NCBI RefSeq assembly: GCF_002288925.2
Contig: NW_022098004.1
Location: 15,878,490 to 15,942,489, forward strand
Length of the DNA: 64,000 bases
From: Delphinapterus leucas
Taxonomy: Eukaryota > Chordata > Mammalia > Artiodactyla > Monodontidae
Direction of reading: 5' to 3'
Below are positions 12,521 through 23,429 of the stretch, piece after piece. The translations under genes and the position numbers were made by a program. The notes under the pieces are model-generated. The model was not told where the DNA came from. It searched no databases and saw nothing but the letters and a program-made list of their open reading frames with translations. Every line of letters begins with the position of its first letter. Position 1 is the first letter of the stretch.

Positions 12521-14820
12521 AGAAGAAAGGGACATGCCCTCGGCCACAAGAAGGAGCCTGGGGCCTCCGAACAGAAGCCATCGGTCTCTGGGCCCCAGCC
12601 ACGTCACAGCCAGGCCACTCTAGCATGGGGACATTAGCCAATGTGGACAGGAATTTATTTGAAACACACACCCATCCTATTAACTGCCTTACAAAGCACT
12701 TCTGTTTTTCAGCTGCAGAAACTTATAAAAACATCCCCTGCTCTCCACTGAGAGTTTAAGGATAGAGTTTTTCTTGGGAGAAAAAAGGAAAAAAGAGACA
12801 TAAAGAGAGGGAGAAAAGTCGCAGTCTGCAGTTAACCTTAGGGTGTTAAACAAGATGCCTTAAGAAGCCACAGATAACGCACAGCTCATGCCCTGCGTAG
12901 GAAGATTCTACCCCCCGGGTCAAATTTAATGCGGCTACCCCAGGTGGTCAAAGTAATCGCTGGACACTTTTGTATCTCCCCAGGTTCACCTTCTCCATTC
13001 TGATATGAAAAGACAGCGCCACAGAAATCTCACCGGAAGTCCCCTGTCCTCCCTGCCAGAATCCCACGCTCCGTCTGAATTTACTCCCGATTCTCAGCAC
13101 AGAAAGGCACCTGCTTTTACCCTTTCTGAAAGCCACCCACCCAGGCTGGCCCCAGAGCCTGGAGAGTCCTTTCTGACTGCACAATAATGAACCGTGCAAG
13201 TGTTAGAAATATAATAAGCTCACGAGGCGAAGAGCTGTATGTATGGAATCGTATTAGCATTAAGCACACACTGGTGCAGGAGAAAAGGATGAAAACTAGA
13301 AGGCATTTTGCACAATATAATTCGGGTTCAGATTAACATAACTATCTTACCTGTTGGGGAAGGACAACCCCTCTCTACATTTTAGTCCAAAAAAGAGACT
13401 CCAAAAAAATTTTTTTTCCAGCTAGGGCCCAGGGAGAAAAGACTGCCTCTAGGGAATCATGTCCGATTAGGGACAAAGGAGAACACAAGCCACATTCTGT
13501 CACACATGAGAGAGTGACGGGGTGGGGGGGGGGGGAGAAAGGAAAAAGAAAATGGAGGATGATTTTGTAAACCAGAGTATGGCCACTGCAGAGCTGTTTC
13601 CAGACCGCCTGACTTAAGGCCCAAGAACAGGTGGTGTTTTCAAAACACACTATTATTTATGTTAGCCACATGAGTTGAGAACACCTTAAAAAAAACTAAT
13701 GAATAATTTAATTGAAAAAGTAACTATGAATAATACACGTAGATGATGATGCTAGCAATAACGCAAGTAACATGGCGCACACGACTCAGAGATGTCTCTG
13801 GAAACGTCTTCACGAGAATGAAGACTCTAGGCCCCCATTCTTGCCTGGAAGCAACCCACGGCCCAGCAGATAAATTAATGACAATACGAAAATGTTTATA
13901 CTCCCAGAAAATCGAATTTTGCTGCTTTGTCTTAACTTTTATTAACAGGGGAAAACCTAATCTGGTGACATCATGAACCTGGTGGGCCAACAGATAAATA
14001 TTTTCAATACAATGAAAGCTAGAAAGCCCAAAGAGCCAGCTTCAAAGCAACCTGGAAGTATGTGGAGGTTGTGGGCAGAAGGCCCTGAGGGGGTCTGTCC
14101 TGAAACTGCCTGTCCCAAGGGGCAGACACTTGCATCTGCCTCCTGCACCTCAAGAGTCCTGACAAGTAGAGCTGAGCATGACCCTGAGTCCCTTTCCTTT
14201 ATCTTAATCGGACACCAGCTACAGACACAGTGAGGCCTGGTCAAGCTTGCCTTTGTTACAGACACAAATTTAACAGGTAATCCACAGGCCGGTAATCTGT
14301 GGCCTCTGGATCATCAGGAATATAAAGGATCACACAAAAGCCAAAAGCGGGTGTGTTACCTCGACCAAAACTTCTTTCCGTCGCTAATCAAAACAATACC
14401 TTTTCAGAGGGGATTTGCAACTTTTGCATTTCCATATGGAATCAACAGTTTCTCTGACATACATGTTACAAATTCTGTCCCCCAGCTCTGAAAGGCCCCG
14501 GCTCTTCCCAGGGCAGCTGCCTGACGTGACACCCACGGCCTACCCAGCGGTGACAGCCTGGCGCTCTCCGTCCTGAAAACTGTTGACAAATAAACCCACT
14601 CTCAGAAAAGGCAATTCTTTCCTTCCAGCTCTCCATAACTAGTCTCGTCTCATCTGGAAAGCGTAACTGGCAACAGCCAAAAGGATAAATATTTAAAAAT
14701 AAATCAGGCAATGCTAACCCTTCCCTCACTCCTCCCCTTAGCCACTCTCCAAGCCAGAGGCCAGCCCCCTAATGCTTACTTAGCTGGCTGGTAAATTACA
14801 AAGATCCCATCCGAGCCAAA
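12521..14820. other. Intronic or intergenic sequence, no gene seen
   Basis: There is no mobile element. A minus-strand donor-like CAG|GTAAGA occurs at 13,351 without a clear matching acceptor. A G-rich tract (GGGG-T-12G) lies at 13,519-13,535. AT-rich stretches with ATTA cores surround 13.65-13.97 kb and could be regulatory, but that is inference only. Confidence 0.45.
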
Positions 14821-14824
14821 CTGG

Positions 14825-14893
14825 TTCTCTCTCTCCCTCTCTCCCTCTCCCTCTCTCCCGCTCGCTCGCTCTCTCGCGCTCTCTCTCTCACTC
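14825..14893. repeat. (CT)n / (CTCC)n simple repeat
   Basis: Pyrimidine-only tract of CT and CCCT units with a CTCG-rich centre. On the minus strand it is a GA repeat. Confidence 0.95.
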
Positions 14894-15340
14894 CACATAT
14901 ACACTCACTCGCCAATGCTGTTCCTTTCACTTCAGCAAAGGTAAATATGATCTCTGGGCTAAGAGACAGCGAATGTCAGCCTGCTGACTTCTAGCTAAAC
15001 CTGGGCTCTACACAGCACAACTGGGTTGAGGCAGACTTGTGTATTCTTTCAGATCCTTCTATTTTTATTAAATTATACATACACGTTGATTTTAAAACTA
15101 GTGCTTCAATAACCCTGAGGCTTTAACAAAGAAAAAAGCCAGAAGAGGGCACAAAACAAAACAAAAACAAAAGTCCCTGAAATAAGCAAGGATCCATTTG
15201 GAGCTGAACTGCACTGCATGCCCTGAATTCACCCCATCCTTTATAGGCAGTTATACTTAGAAGCCTGGTACCACTGGGTGGCCAGGCCCTCCTGGGTATG
15301 ATACAGAATGCAGGCTTTCCTCAGAACAGCCCACACTCAC

Positions 15341-15373
15341 CTTCAGAACCGCTGGAGGCTGGTGTGCCAAGGC
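15341..15373 (-). other. Weak candidate exon with strong donor
   Basis: On the minus strand, AAG|GTGAGTG gives a near-perfect donor with last exon base near 15,341. An AG acceptor (CATCTGTTAG) lies just upstream near 15,374. A frame stays open through this region, starting MEALRFVTEKCESKHLLGLG, but an in-frame stop lies 9 nt before that ATG. The acceptor has a poor pyrimidine tract. I treat this as a possible cryptic or lineage-specific exon and do not recognise the peptide. Confidence 0.15.
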
Positions 15374-17423
15374 CTAACAGATGTTTTGATTCACATTTCT
15401 CTGTCACAAACCTCAAGGCCTCCATCTCTCGCTACAATGCTAATTCCATAGATTAATTTTTACCCCCCAAATCGTAGGTGGAACCTTATGTGGTTCACTT
15501 CCCCACCCTCCTCAGCTCAGACCCTTAAAGCTATCAATGACACATCTAAAAAAGACACAAATGAGGAACCATTTTTTCAAAACTGTGATAGAGAAGAGCT
15601 TTCCTCAATTTTAAGTTACAAAGGCCAAGTTTTCGGAAAGCAAAAACAAAGACCTTGCCTTAAAACAGCTTCAAGACATTAGGTAAAGAGCTTGCGCTTT
15701 TTTTTTTAAACAAAAATATTATTTCTGAAAGGGCAAAGAGAATTTGCCATGCAAGACTTTTATACCCAGGGGGATTCTTACATTTGTGTTTCTAAACCTT
15801 GAAATTGAGAATTTTAATAAAAAGGCAGACAGATGCTTAAGGACAACGTTGCAATCAGGGCCCATACATTACAGGAGAGAGGTGCTTTGTTCGGGGCCAG
15901 GAAAGAGAGGTGGACTCCTAGTCGGTTCACAGGCCATCCCCACGGTCTGACACATCCCTCTGCCCTCAGCCTGATGCAAACCACTACGTTCTTGGAGGGG
16001 AAGCGGGTTGGAGGGAGAAGAAAGGAAAAAGGAAACGGGAGAGGAAAGAAAAGGGGGGGAGGGGATATGGCCTCTCTCTATAAATCGTAGTTTCAAAAAC
16101 AAATTCTCAACACAGCATCAGTTCCACAGTGCGTACCAGTAGTCCCCACACCGGTCCAGTGCTTTAAAACCAACACTGAAACGATACACCAATAGCACAA
16201 TAACCAGAATCAGATCTTTTTTTAAATGAAGAATTGCATTTGGATTTGCAATTCCTTCCCATCAAGCGACCACTTCTTGGGGCAGGATCCTAAGAGATAA
16301 ACAAAAGGTGACCCTTTTCACACTTCCCCTAAATGATTCCAGAATCCCATTGTCTTATCTTTTCCTTTTAGTGCATTTTTGTTCGAAATCGGTGCTAATC
16401 TCACTTAAGAGCCCCAAGCTGAAATTTCACATCTCCTCCAAGTCAGCCAGTGTTTTAAGAATCTGGATTTCTATTGAGGCCGTTCCAATTGCCAGTGAGG
16501 CCTATGGTAAAATGCGCTTGCTTCATGCTGTTCCGTTTGTCTCTCTGCAGACAAATAGAAACTGTGAAATTTAAAGAATGGATAAAAAAAATCTAAAACA
16601 AAGAGGTTAAAAAAATAGGACAAATGTTTTTGCTTTTGTGTCTCCCTGGAGCAATTGTTTGGGGGAGTCTGCATTGACAATAACCATGAGAAGGCCATCT
16701 AAAGGCGATGCGCACACAAGGGGACTCCTTGCCTGCCGCCTTTGGTCTGGGAGAAAAAGCACCTTAGCTCCGTTCTCCAGGAACAAAAGGCCAGGGCAAC
16801 GGAAGGGGGGAGAGGTTACTGGGGCTTTCACATGGAGCCAAGTGTCAATGCAGGTTCATTTTTCACCCGTCTTAGTTGGAAAGCAGCTCAGTGAACTTCC
16901 TAATGACTGCTTTTCCCTCTCCCCCTATTATTTCTAAACCTAAAAGAACAAAACAATAATATTTTTTTTAACCTAAAACCCATCATCCTATTAGAGGAAA
17001 GCCTTGGGGATCTACACACTCAGTTTTTCCTCCTTCCTCTCCCCACCCTTTTTTTTTTTTTTTTTTTGAGGAGGGGGTATTCCGATTGTGGATCACATGG
17101 AAATAAGAGACACTGGTCATTACGGTCATTTTTAGTAACATCAGAATAGCCTTTACGTCTATGAAAAGGCAGGGAATAGAAAAATAAATGCAAAAGGAGA
17201 AAAAAAAACTGAACAGGGATAGAAGGTGCAGGGTTGCAGCGAGACTGTGGGGCAACGCCTGGAAATGTTTTCTTTTTTTCACAGCATGAAGTCCCTAAAG
17301 CCAGCTTCAGATTTGCAACTGAATCAAAGTCATCATTACAAGATTAGGTGTTGTTTTTTTTGGGGAGGGGGGCGTTGCATGGAGATGTGGGCAATAAGGA
17401 TGTCCTAAAGACACAGACAAGGG

Positions 17424-17482
17424 GTGTGTGTGTGTGCGTGTGTGTGTGTGCGTGCACGGGCGCGCGCACGGGCGGGGGGGGG
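17424..17482. repeat. (GT)n / GC-alternating microsatellite with G-run
   Basis: Alternating GT passes into GTGCACGGGCGCGCGCACGG and then eight or nine G. The purine-pyrimidine alternation is of the kind that can adopt Z-DNA. Confidence 0.93.
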
Positions 17483-18019
17483 TTGCTTCAAAGAAAGGAA
17501 GCTGAGGTGAATCACTGCATGCCATGAAAATACCAGGGCAAGTGGATGTCGGAGTGCTTAACCAGATTCGAAGCTAGAAACATCTTCCCCAGCGGGCGAA
17601 CCCTAGGACGACGCAGTGACACGCAACCCTCAGCCTTTGAACCCAGACCTGGCAGCTTAGGAACGCATTCCCCCTTCCCCAGGCGGCCACAGACTCTGGC
17701 TGAAAAGCGAGGTGGGGGTAGGGATGAGAGGGCCCTGCGAAGAAGCACAATAAACAACTCAAATATGAACGGAAATGACATCAGCAAAGTGAAGGGCCTG
17801 TTTATTGCAGATCAAAACAAAACAAACTTCCAAACCTTTTGTGTATACAAGATAACTCTATAAAAAGCCCTCCTAAAATGTCACCAAGGTCAACACATCA
17901 GCATCCCAAGAAAACAGATGACAGTTACCAAGGCCCGGGGTCGGAGGGGATGACGAAGGGAAGAAGATGGGAAGGGATTTAAAACCAGAAGGGGCCAAAA
18001 ACCCAGCTGACTGTTTCCC

Positions 18020-18215
18020 CCCTCTGCTGATCCTTAATATTTATTGGTGTTTATAATCTAAAAGCCATGCTCTGTGTTTCACTTAATACAAGGCCAGACA
18101 GTGCTGTCTAATGAGGCAGCATTACAATCAGCTTGTAATACTGAATTTTTAATGCTGCCAAGGATTCTGTTACATAATAATATGAAAAACAGAAGCTGAA
18201 AGTGGGCTCACAGTG
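18020..18215. promoter_or_regulatory. Candidate conserved non-coding element with nested inverted repeats
   Basis: The block is AT-rich and non-repetitive. It contains TTAATATTTATTGG, TAATGAGGCAGCATTACAATCAGC and TTTTTAATGCTGCC. Ten-base arms GGCAGCATTA (18,115-18,124) and TAATGCTGCC (18,150-18,159) pair perfectly. An inner pair, ATTACAA (18,121-18,127) and TTGTAAT (18,133-18,139), overlaps the left arm. Homeodomain-type TAAT cores are dense. Conservation cannot be measured here, so the call rests on appearance and setting. Confidence 0.35.
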
Positions 18216-18430
18216 ACAGGACACTGGAGGTTCTAGGCAGGCAAGCGCCACAAGCCTGCCTTCCCTCCACTCTGGCCACCCCGCCTCACGATGTGCAATC
18301 CGCCCTCCAACCCTATACAGGAGATGGGTATGAAAACCAAGAGGATTTCTTAGGAAATCCACTTTTTAAATTATTATTACTATACTCCCTGATCCGAAGT
18401 CCTATTTCAAGAGTTTGAATTCCAACTTAC

Positions 18431-18444
18431 CTGGTGTCAGAAGT
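18431..18444 (-). other. Possible 14-nt microexon
   Basis: On the minus strand, a pyrimidine-rich stretch leads to ATATTTTTATTTCAG, then ACTTCTGACACCAG, then GTAAGTTGG. Acceptor and donor are both close to consensus and bound a 14-nt segment. True microexons exist at this length. A chance pair, or a donor used with a more distant acceptor, is equally possible. It lies on the same strand as the putative gene driven from 22.4 kb. Confidence 0.2.
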
Positions 18445-19571
18445 CTGAAATAAAAATATTTTGTGCAGGAGGATGAAGAGAAAAGGAATATAGGAGGGAG
18501 GATGTTTTTTTTAAGCAAACTGAACAATTTAAAAAAAATCACAGAGGGGAAAAAAAGAACGAAGATGCTTGGGGGTGGAGGAGGGATGAAGTCTGCCGAC
18601 CATATTCACAGCTCCTGTACTCAGTTTACACTGGTGTAATTTAAAAGCATACATATAGCCGCCCTGCTCTTCTCTGTAATACCCCAAGACTGTAAATCTA
18701 TAACCACTGCAATGATTTAGTGATTAAAAACATGATAACATATTGTGTAACTGCAAACCACAGAACCCCTGCCAACTCTCCTCTAAGATAAAGGGAAAAA
18801 AATACAGAAAATGTGTTGCTTGCAGCGATCTTCCTAAACCCAAAGATTTTAATAAAAGAACCTATACAGTAGACAAATCGGAAAAGGGTGAGTGAATTCT
18901 ATGTGAAGCCAGCAAAGGGAGGGGGGAAAACGGCAGCTTTATGTGGGATTCTTTTCCTTGTACTAACAAATTACGACCTAAACATGCCTTTTCTTTTCTC
19001 TCTCTTTTTTTAATAGTTTGTTGTAACTGGAATAACTGGTCCTGTGTGCTGTCTTGCATATTCAGAGCTGCTTTGTAATCGGATCTGGAGACCCAACCTT
19101 ATTTGCCTGAACTCAATAGGGGTTTTCTTCCTCCCCCTCCTTCCTCTGTTTTGTTTTGGATTTGGTATGTGGGTTTTCTGTTCTTGCTGGAAGCAGACAT
19201 CTACGCAGGCAGAGGCTCTGGTGCCTTTAAGCTACAGAGCAAACACCTGAGAGGGGGAGGCCCAATTTGTAACATGGCAGGAGGAGCCTAAAATATACAC
19301 AAAAAAATAAAATCAAAGCAGCTGTAGGGGTTTTGGCCTGTGAGCAGCTGACCTGACCCCATTCTATATATTCTTTTATTTCCCCATTGCAGGATTCCGG
19401 CACCTTGGGTCAGATTCGAACTCAACGTGACCCTGAGGAGAAGGCAGTCACCGAGCCCTGCAAAACTGCTCCATATTTAATGGGGGCTGGGGGGGGGGAA
19501 GTGCTGTCAGTGCATATGCATTCAGACTCCTCCAGGGTAGACCCCCCCCCGCAAAGTACGTACCTGTACAC

Positions 19572-19575
<4 letters not shown>

Positions 19576-19603
<28 letters not shown>
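19576..19603. repeat. (CA)n microsatellite
   Basis: Uninterrupted CA run of about 28 bases, ending in CGCATC. Confidence 0.95.
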
Positions 19604-19606
<3 letters not shown>

Positions 19607-20123
19607 TCTGTCAGAACTGCCAGGCCTTGGGGCCAGCTCCAGCCAAGAGGAGACTGAACTCTCCTTGCAGCCCCCCAAAATCTTCACGTCTACAACTCTA
19701 CCCATAAACGCACACGTGCACAGACCAACTCTCCTCCAGAGACTTTGTATGTTTAAAAAGTCCACAGATCTGAATTGCCTCCTCTCTGGACCTGAGCAGG
19801 GCAGTTTATCCAGAGAAATCAATAGGAAAGAGCATTTGCAAATATTTATATAAGCCCTGTGCGTTTCAGCATTAAGTAATTAAAAACTAGAACTCAGGGA
19901 GGGGGAAGGGAGGAGACACACAGACAGAGGAAGGCTGCTGGCCTAGAGTGGGTTTTCCTGCCCACACCTCATCTCCCCGAACGGCAATCTTTTCAAAACT
20001 GACTCCGTACACACTTTTTACAAAATCCTGTTCATGCACCATTTGCTAGACTATTTCAAAATCATCTCCAAATATGGATTCACCTACCACCACGCTTTCA
20101 AGCCTGACTATAAGTGTCTGTAT

Positions 20124-20152
20124 TCTCTCTCTCTCTCTCCCTCTCTCCCTCT

Positions 20153-20193
<41 letters not shown>
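20124..20193. repeat. (CT)n microsatellite
   Basis: About 70 bases of CT with a few CCCT and TTCT interruptions, followed by ATGCACACACAG. Confidence 0.97.
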
Positions 20194-20194
<1 letters not shown>

Positions 20195-21442
20195 GCACAC
20201 ACAGAGCAATCCTTACTTTTCACACTGCTTCAGTCTCTGGTGTATTACTCTCTCATATTCCTCACTCTAAATTCCTTGCTCTTGTTAAAGATATTTCACA
20301 TTATAAGATAAGCAGAGGACCCCCGAAGTGGTAATTCAATAAATGAATTCCCATCTCCTAACCCCACTTCCAATACTTTCCACTCCCAACCTACACGATA
20401 CCTACACTTTGGGGGTTCAGTACCCGAAAGCCTCACATGTAAACAGATTCACCAAAAAAAAAAAATGTACAGTACTGTGAAGGAGGTTTAAAATGAGACA
20501 CAATCCAGCAGCTTTCCCCTATATTATTCCGGAGGGCTGGCAGTAAATTCTGCTTGTACTGCCTCTAAATCTGCTCCAAGAGGCCGAGCAAGGCACTGGA
20601 GCACCCACGCTGCAGATACTGTAGAAATGTACAGTAAATGTAGGTACAAGATTGCAGCAGGCTGCCCTATCGATTACGCAGACTGTGATCAATCTTCTCC
20701 CCTCTCCCATTTCCCAAGCCTCTTTCCACAGACCTCCAAATAAGTTGGTCTGGAACTAGCCATTCTCCCAACTAGGGAGAAAAAAGTAATTTTTTAAAAA
20801 ACATAATAAATCCTCAAGTGTCCCCACTGAAAGGGCTCGAGTCTTTTTTTAATTCCAAAGTGAATTTATGTTCTGTAATTTGCATTACAGCCAAGCGATC
20901 ACCGTATGTCATATTCTTCAAAGGTACTTAACAAACACCCTTTTAAAAGTCACTAGAACTGGAGGCCAGAAAAAGGCAATCAGCCTCCTTCTTCCATATA
21001 GTCCATAGATCAAGTTTCAATAATTGAGACCAATAAAAACTGTCATATTTACCCTACTTCAAAGCAACAAGGGGGAAAAGTTAAGAGTGGGTGATTTTTG
21101 CAAGCACTTGTAATCAAAGAATTTGCCACAGTCGAAGGAACTGCACAACATTTTGCAAAAGTCAGAGCCTGAGCAACAGATTAATTTGCAAAGTAAAATG
21201 TATTTTTTCAACAGCTCCACAAGCAGCCTACTGAGTCCACACACAATTTAAATACCCGGCATGAAATACACTTAGCTCTACTCTCCAATAGATATGCAAA
21301 AAGATGTACATGAAAATGCATAATGCAAAATTCAGGAACGTGATTTTTGCATCTAATGGGGAAAATACATGGGAAAGAGGAGTGGAACAGGACGAGGGTG
21401 AAAGTGGGGAACGGAACGTAAACAATCCCAGATTCGCGTAAA

Positions 21443-21515
21443 CAAAAAAAAAAAAAGAAAAGGGAAAAAAGAAGAAAAAGAAAAGGAAAGAAACAAAAAA
21501 AAAAAGGAGGGAGGA
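21443..21515 (+). repeat. Polypurine A/G tract
   Basis: About 70 nearly pure purine bases of A-runs mixed with AAG and GGA. The tract directly abuts the left edge of the large CpG island. Confidence 0.85.
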
Positions 21516-21549
21516 ACAGAAGGAATCATCTGATGTCTCTCAACTCAGC

Positions 21550-22900
21550 TGGCCAAGGAGAGGCCGGCCAGGCGAGGTCTGGTCCCGGCCGGCGGCGCAG
21601 CCCCGAGCCCCCGGGAGCCCCTAGTGTCCAGGGCAGAGGCCCCTCAGGGCGCTCGCGGCGCTGCCAGTGGGGCAGGGCGGAGAGCGCGCAGGTAGAGAAG
21701 GTCGGGCTGCCGCCTCGCCCCCTCGCCCGCTCTCGGACCCCGGGGCTCCGGCCCGGCGGCCGCGTTCCCGGCAAGTGGAGCCCTGGCGCGGAAGGCGCCC
21801 GGCCGGCCGGCCAGCTGCAGCAGCCGCGACGACGGCTCCAGGCCGGGTGCGCGCCCCGCGCCGCGGCTCAGCCCGGGGCCCCGGCGCCTCCCGGGGTGGG
21901 GCAAAGTTGGGGGCCGAGGGCGGGGGAGCTCGGCACCGCGGACCCCCCCACCGACCGCCGCCTTTGTCTCGGCGCCCGGACCCCGGCCGCCCTCCCGCCC
22001 TCGGCCGGCCCTGCCCGGCGGCGCCTCCAAACTCGCCGCGCGGGCCTCGCCCCGGGCGCCTCCACCCTCCCGGGGGTCGCCGGCGGCGCGGGGGCCGGGG
22101 AGGAGGGGGCGGCCCGGGCTCGGCGGCGGCGGCGGCGGGAGGAGGAGGAAGAACAGAAAGAGAAAGTTTGGCGCAGGGGGAAGGCGAGCGGGACGCAGCG
22201 AGCGAGCAGGGCGCGGGCGCGGGGAGCGCGGGCGACGGCGGCCGGGCGCGGGAGCCGGGAGGGGGCAGGACGAGCCCCATGCAAAGCAGCCCGGGCGCCC
22301 CGAGGAGCCCCGCGTCCGGGCGGTGGCGGCGGGAGGAGGAGGAGCAGGCGGCGGCGGCGGCGGCGGCGGCGGCGGGAAAAAAAAAAAAAGAGGGAAAAGT
22401 TGCCACTTACGCGGTTGCTTCTCCGGCGGCGGCGGCTGCAGCGGCGCTGCTGGCGGCGGCGGCGGCGGCGGCGGGAGCTGGCGGCGCTTTTAATCCCGAA
22501 AAGAGGCGCTCGGGCCGCGGAGCCCATCAAGGCAGCAGCGGCGGCTGGCGGGGGTCGGCGGCGGCGGAGGACGCGCTGCTGGCGGCGGCGGCGGCGGCGG
22601 CGGAGCTGGAGCGCGCTCGGCGGAGCCCGGGGCGGGAGGCGGCCGCAGCCGGGGAGCCGGAGCCGCCGCCGCCGCTGCCGCCGAGCAGCATGGTTGGCGG
22701 GGAGTTTACAGCCCCCGGAGCGGGCAGGGGCCACGGAGGAGAAGCGGCGGCGGCGGCGGCAGCGGCTCTAGGCTGTAATTGGGATGCAAAGCAGGCGGTG
22801 GCGGCGGCGGCTGCGGCCGGGAGGAGGAGGAGGAGGAGGCGGCGGCGGCGGCGGCTGCAGCGGTCGGAGGGGACGCGCTGGAAGTGGGAGCTGATGAGTG
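21550..22900. promoter_or_regulatory. Large CpG island, probable main promoter
   Basis: Very high GC and CpG over roughly 1.35 kb, with several (GGC)n runs (22,349-22,376, 22,455-22,474, 22,580-22,603, 22,743-22,762). Edges are sharp: purine tract on the left, AT-rich homeodomain-like sequence on the right. There is no TATA box. On the minus strand the island ends in a splice donor at 22,411. The plus side faces a short spliced-looking exon at 25.47 kb. I infer a bidirectional CpG promoter driving an unidentified minus-strand gene and perhaps a divergent plus-strand transcript. Open frames of over 400 codons here are arginine- or alanine-rich translations of GC triplets and are not called genes. 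Confidence 0.8.
22411..22900 (-). other. Candidate 5' exon of the minus-strand gene
   Basis: Reading the minus strand, a GC-rich segment ends AAGCAACCGC at 22,411 and is followed by GTAAGTGG, which matches the donor consensus at +1 to +6. The 5' end is not defined. A TTTTTTGCAG acceptor-like site near 22,946 would make it internal instead, with start 22,945. Two frames are arranged in series: one from ATG 22,691 to TGA 22,527 (54 codons), and one from ATG 22,527 that reaches the donor after exactly 39 codons. The codon content (runs of Ala, Ser, Arg) reflects GGC repeats. Most likely this is 5' untranslated sequence with upstream frames. The gene is not recognised. Confidence 0.45.
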
Positions 22901-22929
22901 AAAAGAAAAAAAAGTCTTTGGATCTTTAT

Positions 22930-23035
22930 TCTGCTAATTAGTTTCCTGCAAAAAATGGCTGTGATTAATTCAGTGCGCATGTGCTTCATTACCCAGGCAC
23001 GACGGGAAGGGCTAATTAGCCACCTTCTGGATCAA
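22930..23035. promoter_or_regulatory. Likely promoter-proximal conserved block
   Basis: Next to the CpG island lies an AT-rich block with CTAATTAG at 22,933, GTGATTAATTC, the near NRF1-type TGCGCATGTGC at 22,974-22,984, and the perfect 12-base palindrome GGCTAATTAGCC at 23,010-23,021. TAATTA is the core of homeodomain sites. The position beside a TATA-less CpG promoter suggests regulation. Which factor binds cannot be read from sequence. Confidence 0.45.
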
Positions 23036-23213
23036 TAAGATTCAGCAAAAAAGAAAAGGAGGAGGTGGAGGGAGGCAGAGGGGAGGAAGGGAGGGAAAAA
23101 AAAAAAAAAAACCAGGGGAAAGTGATGAGCTGGGCGAGGAGAGCAGGAAGAGAGGATGGGAGAAGAGCCCAGGAAGAGGGAGAGAGGCACCAAAAGTTTA
23201 TGCATGTATTAAA

Positions 23214-23251
23214 AACACATACACACGCGCGCGCGCACACACACACATACA

Positions 23252-23292
<41 letters not shown>
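23214..23292. repeat. Compound (CA)n/(CG)n microsatellite
   Basis: Alternating ACAC passes through CGCGCGCGC and back to CA for about 79 bases. It is purine-pyrimidine alternating and likely variable in length. Confidence 0.96.
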
Positions 23293-23336
23293 GAGAAGTG
23301 AAATGCAGAGAAGCAACAATAGGAACCTGGCTAAGA

Positions 23337-23424
23337 TTTTTTAAAAGATTTTTTTTCTTTCTCTTTTTTCTCTCCTTTCTTTCTTGTTTTTTCTTTCCCC
23401 CTTTCTTTTTTTCTTTCTTTTTTA
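23337..23424 (+). repeat. Polypyrimidine T/C tract
   Basis: About 88 bases of nearly pure T and C with a few A near the left end. It lies on the opposite side of the CpG island from the purine tract at 21.44 kb. Confidence 0.88.
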
Positions 23425-23429
23425 GGCAA

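Larger units (their letters stand above)
15374..21435. other. Repeat-poor AT-rich putative intron
   Basis: Outside the simple repeats and candidate elements listed separately, no SINE, LINE or clear exon is seen over about 6 kb. TAATTTGCATTAC-type motifs at 20.87 kb and other ATTA-rich patches suggest regulatory sequence. If the minus-strand exon at 22.4 kb is real, this is its first intron. Confidence 0.45.

Noticed and set aside
18133..18154. miR-200/429-like seed TAATACTG
   Set aside because: Only eight bases match. The rest of the mature sequence and the precursor arms do not.
21533..22941. Open frames of over 250-420 codons on both strands in the CpG island
   Set aside because: They overlap in several frames, are made of Arg, Ala, Gly and Pro runs from GGC repeats, have no domain, and arise from the lack of stop codons in GC-rich DNA.
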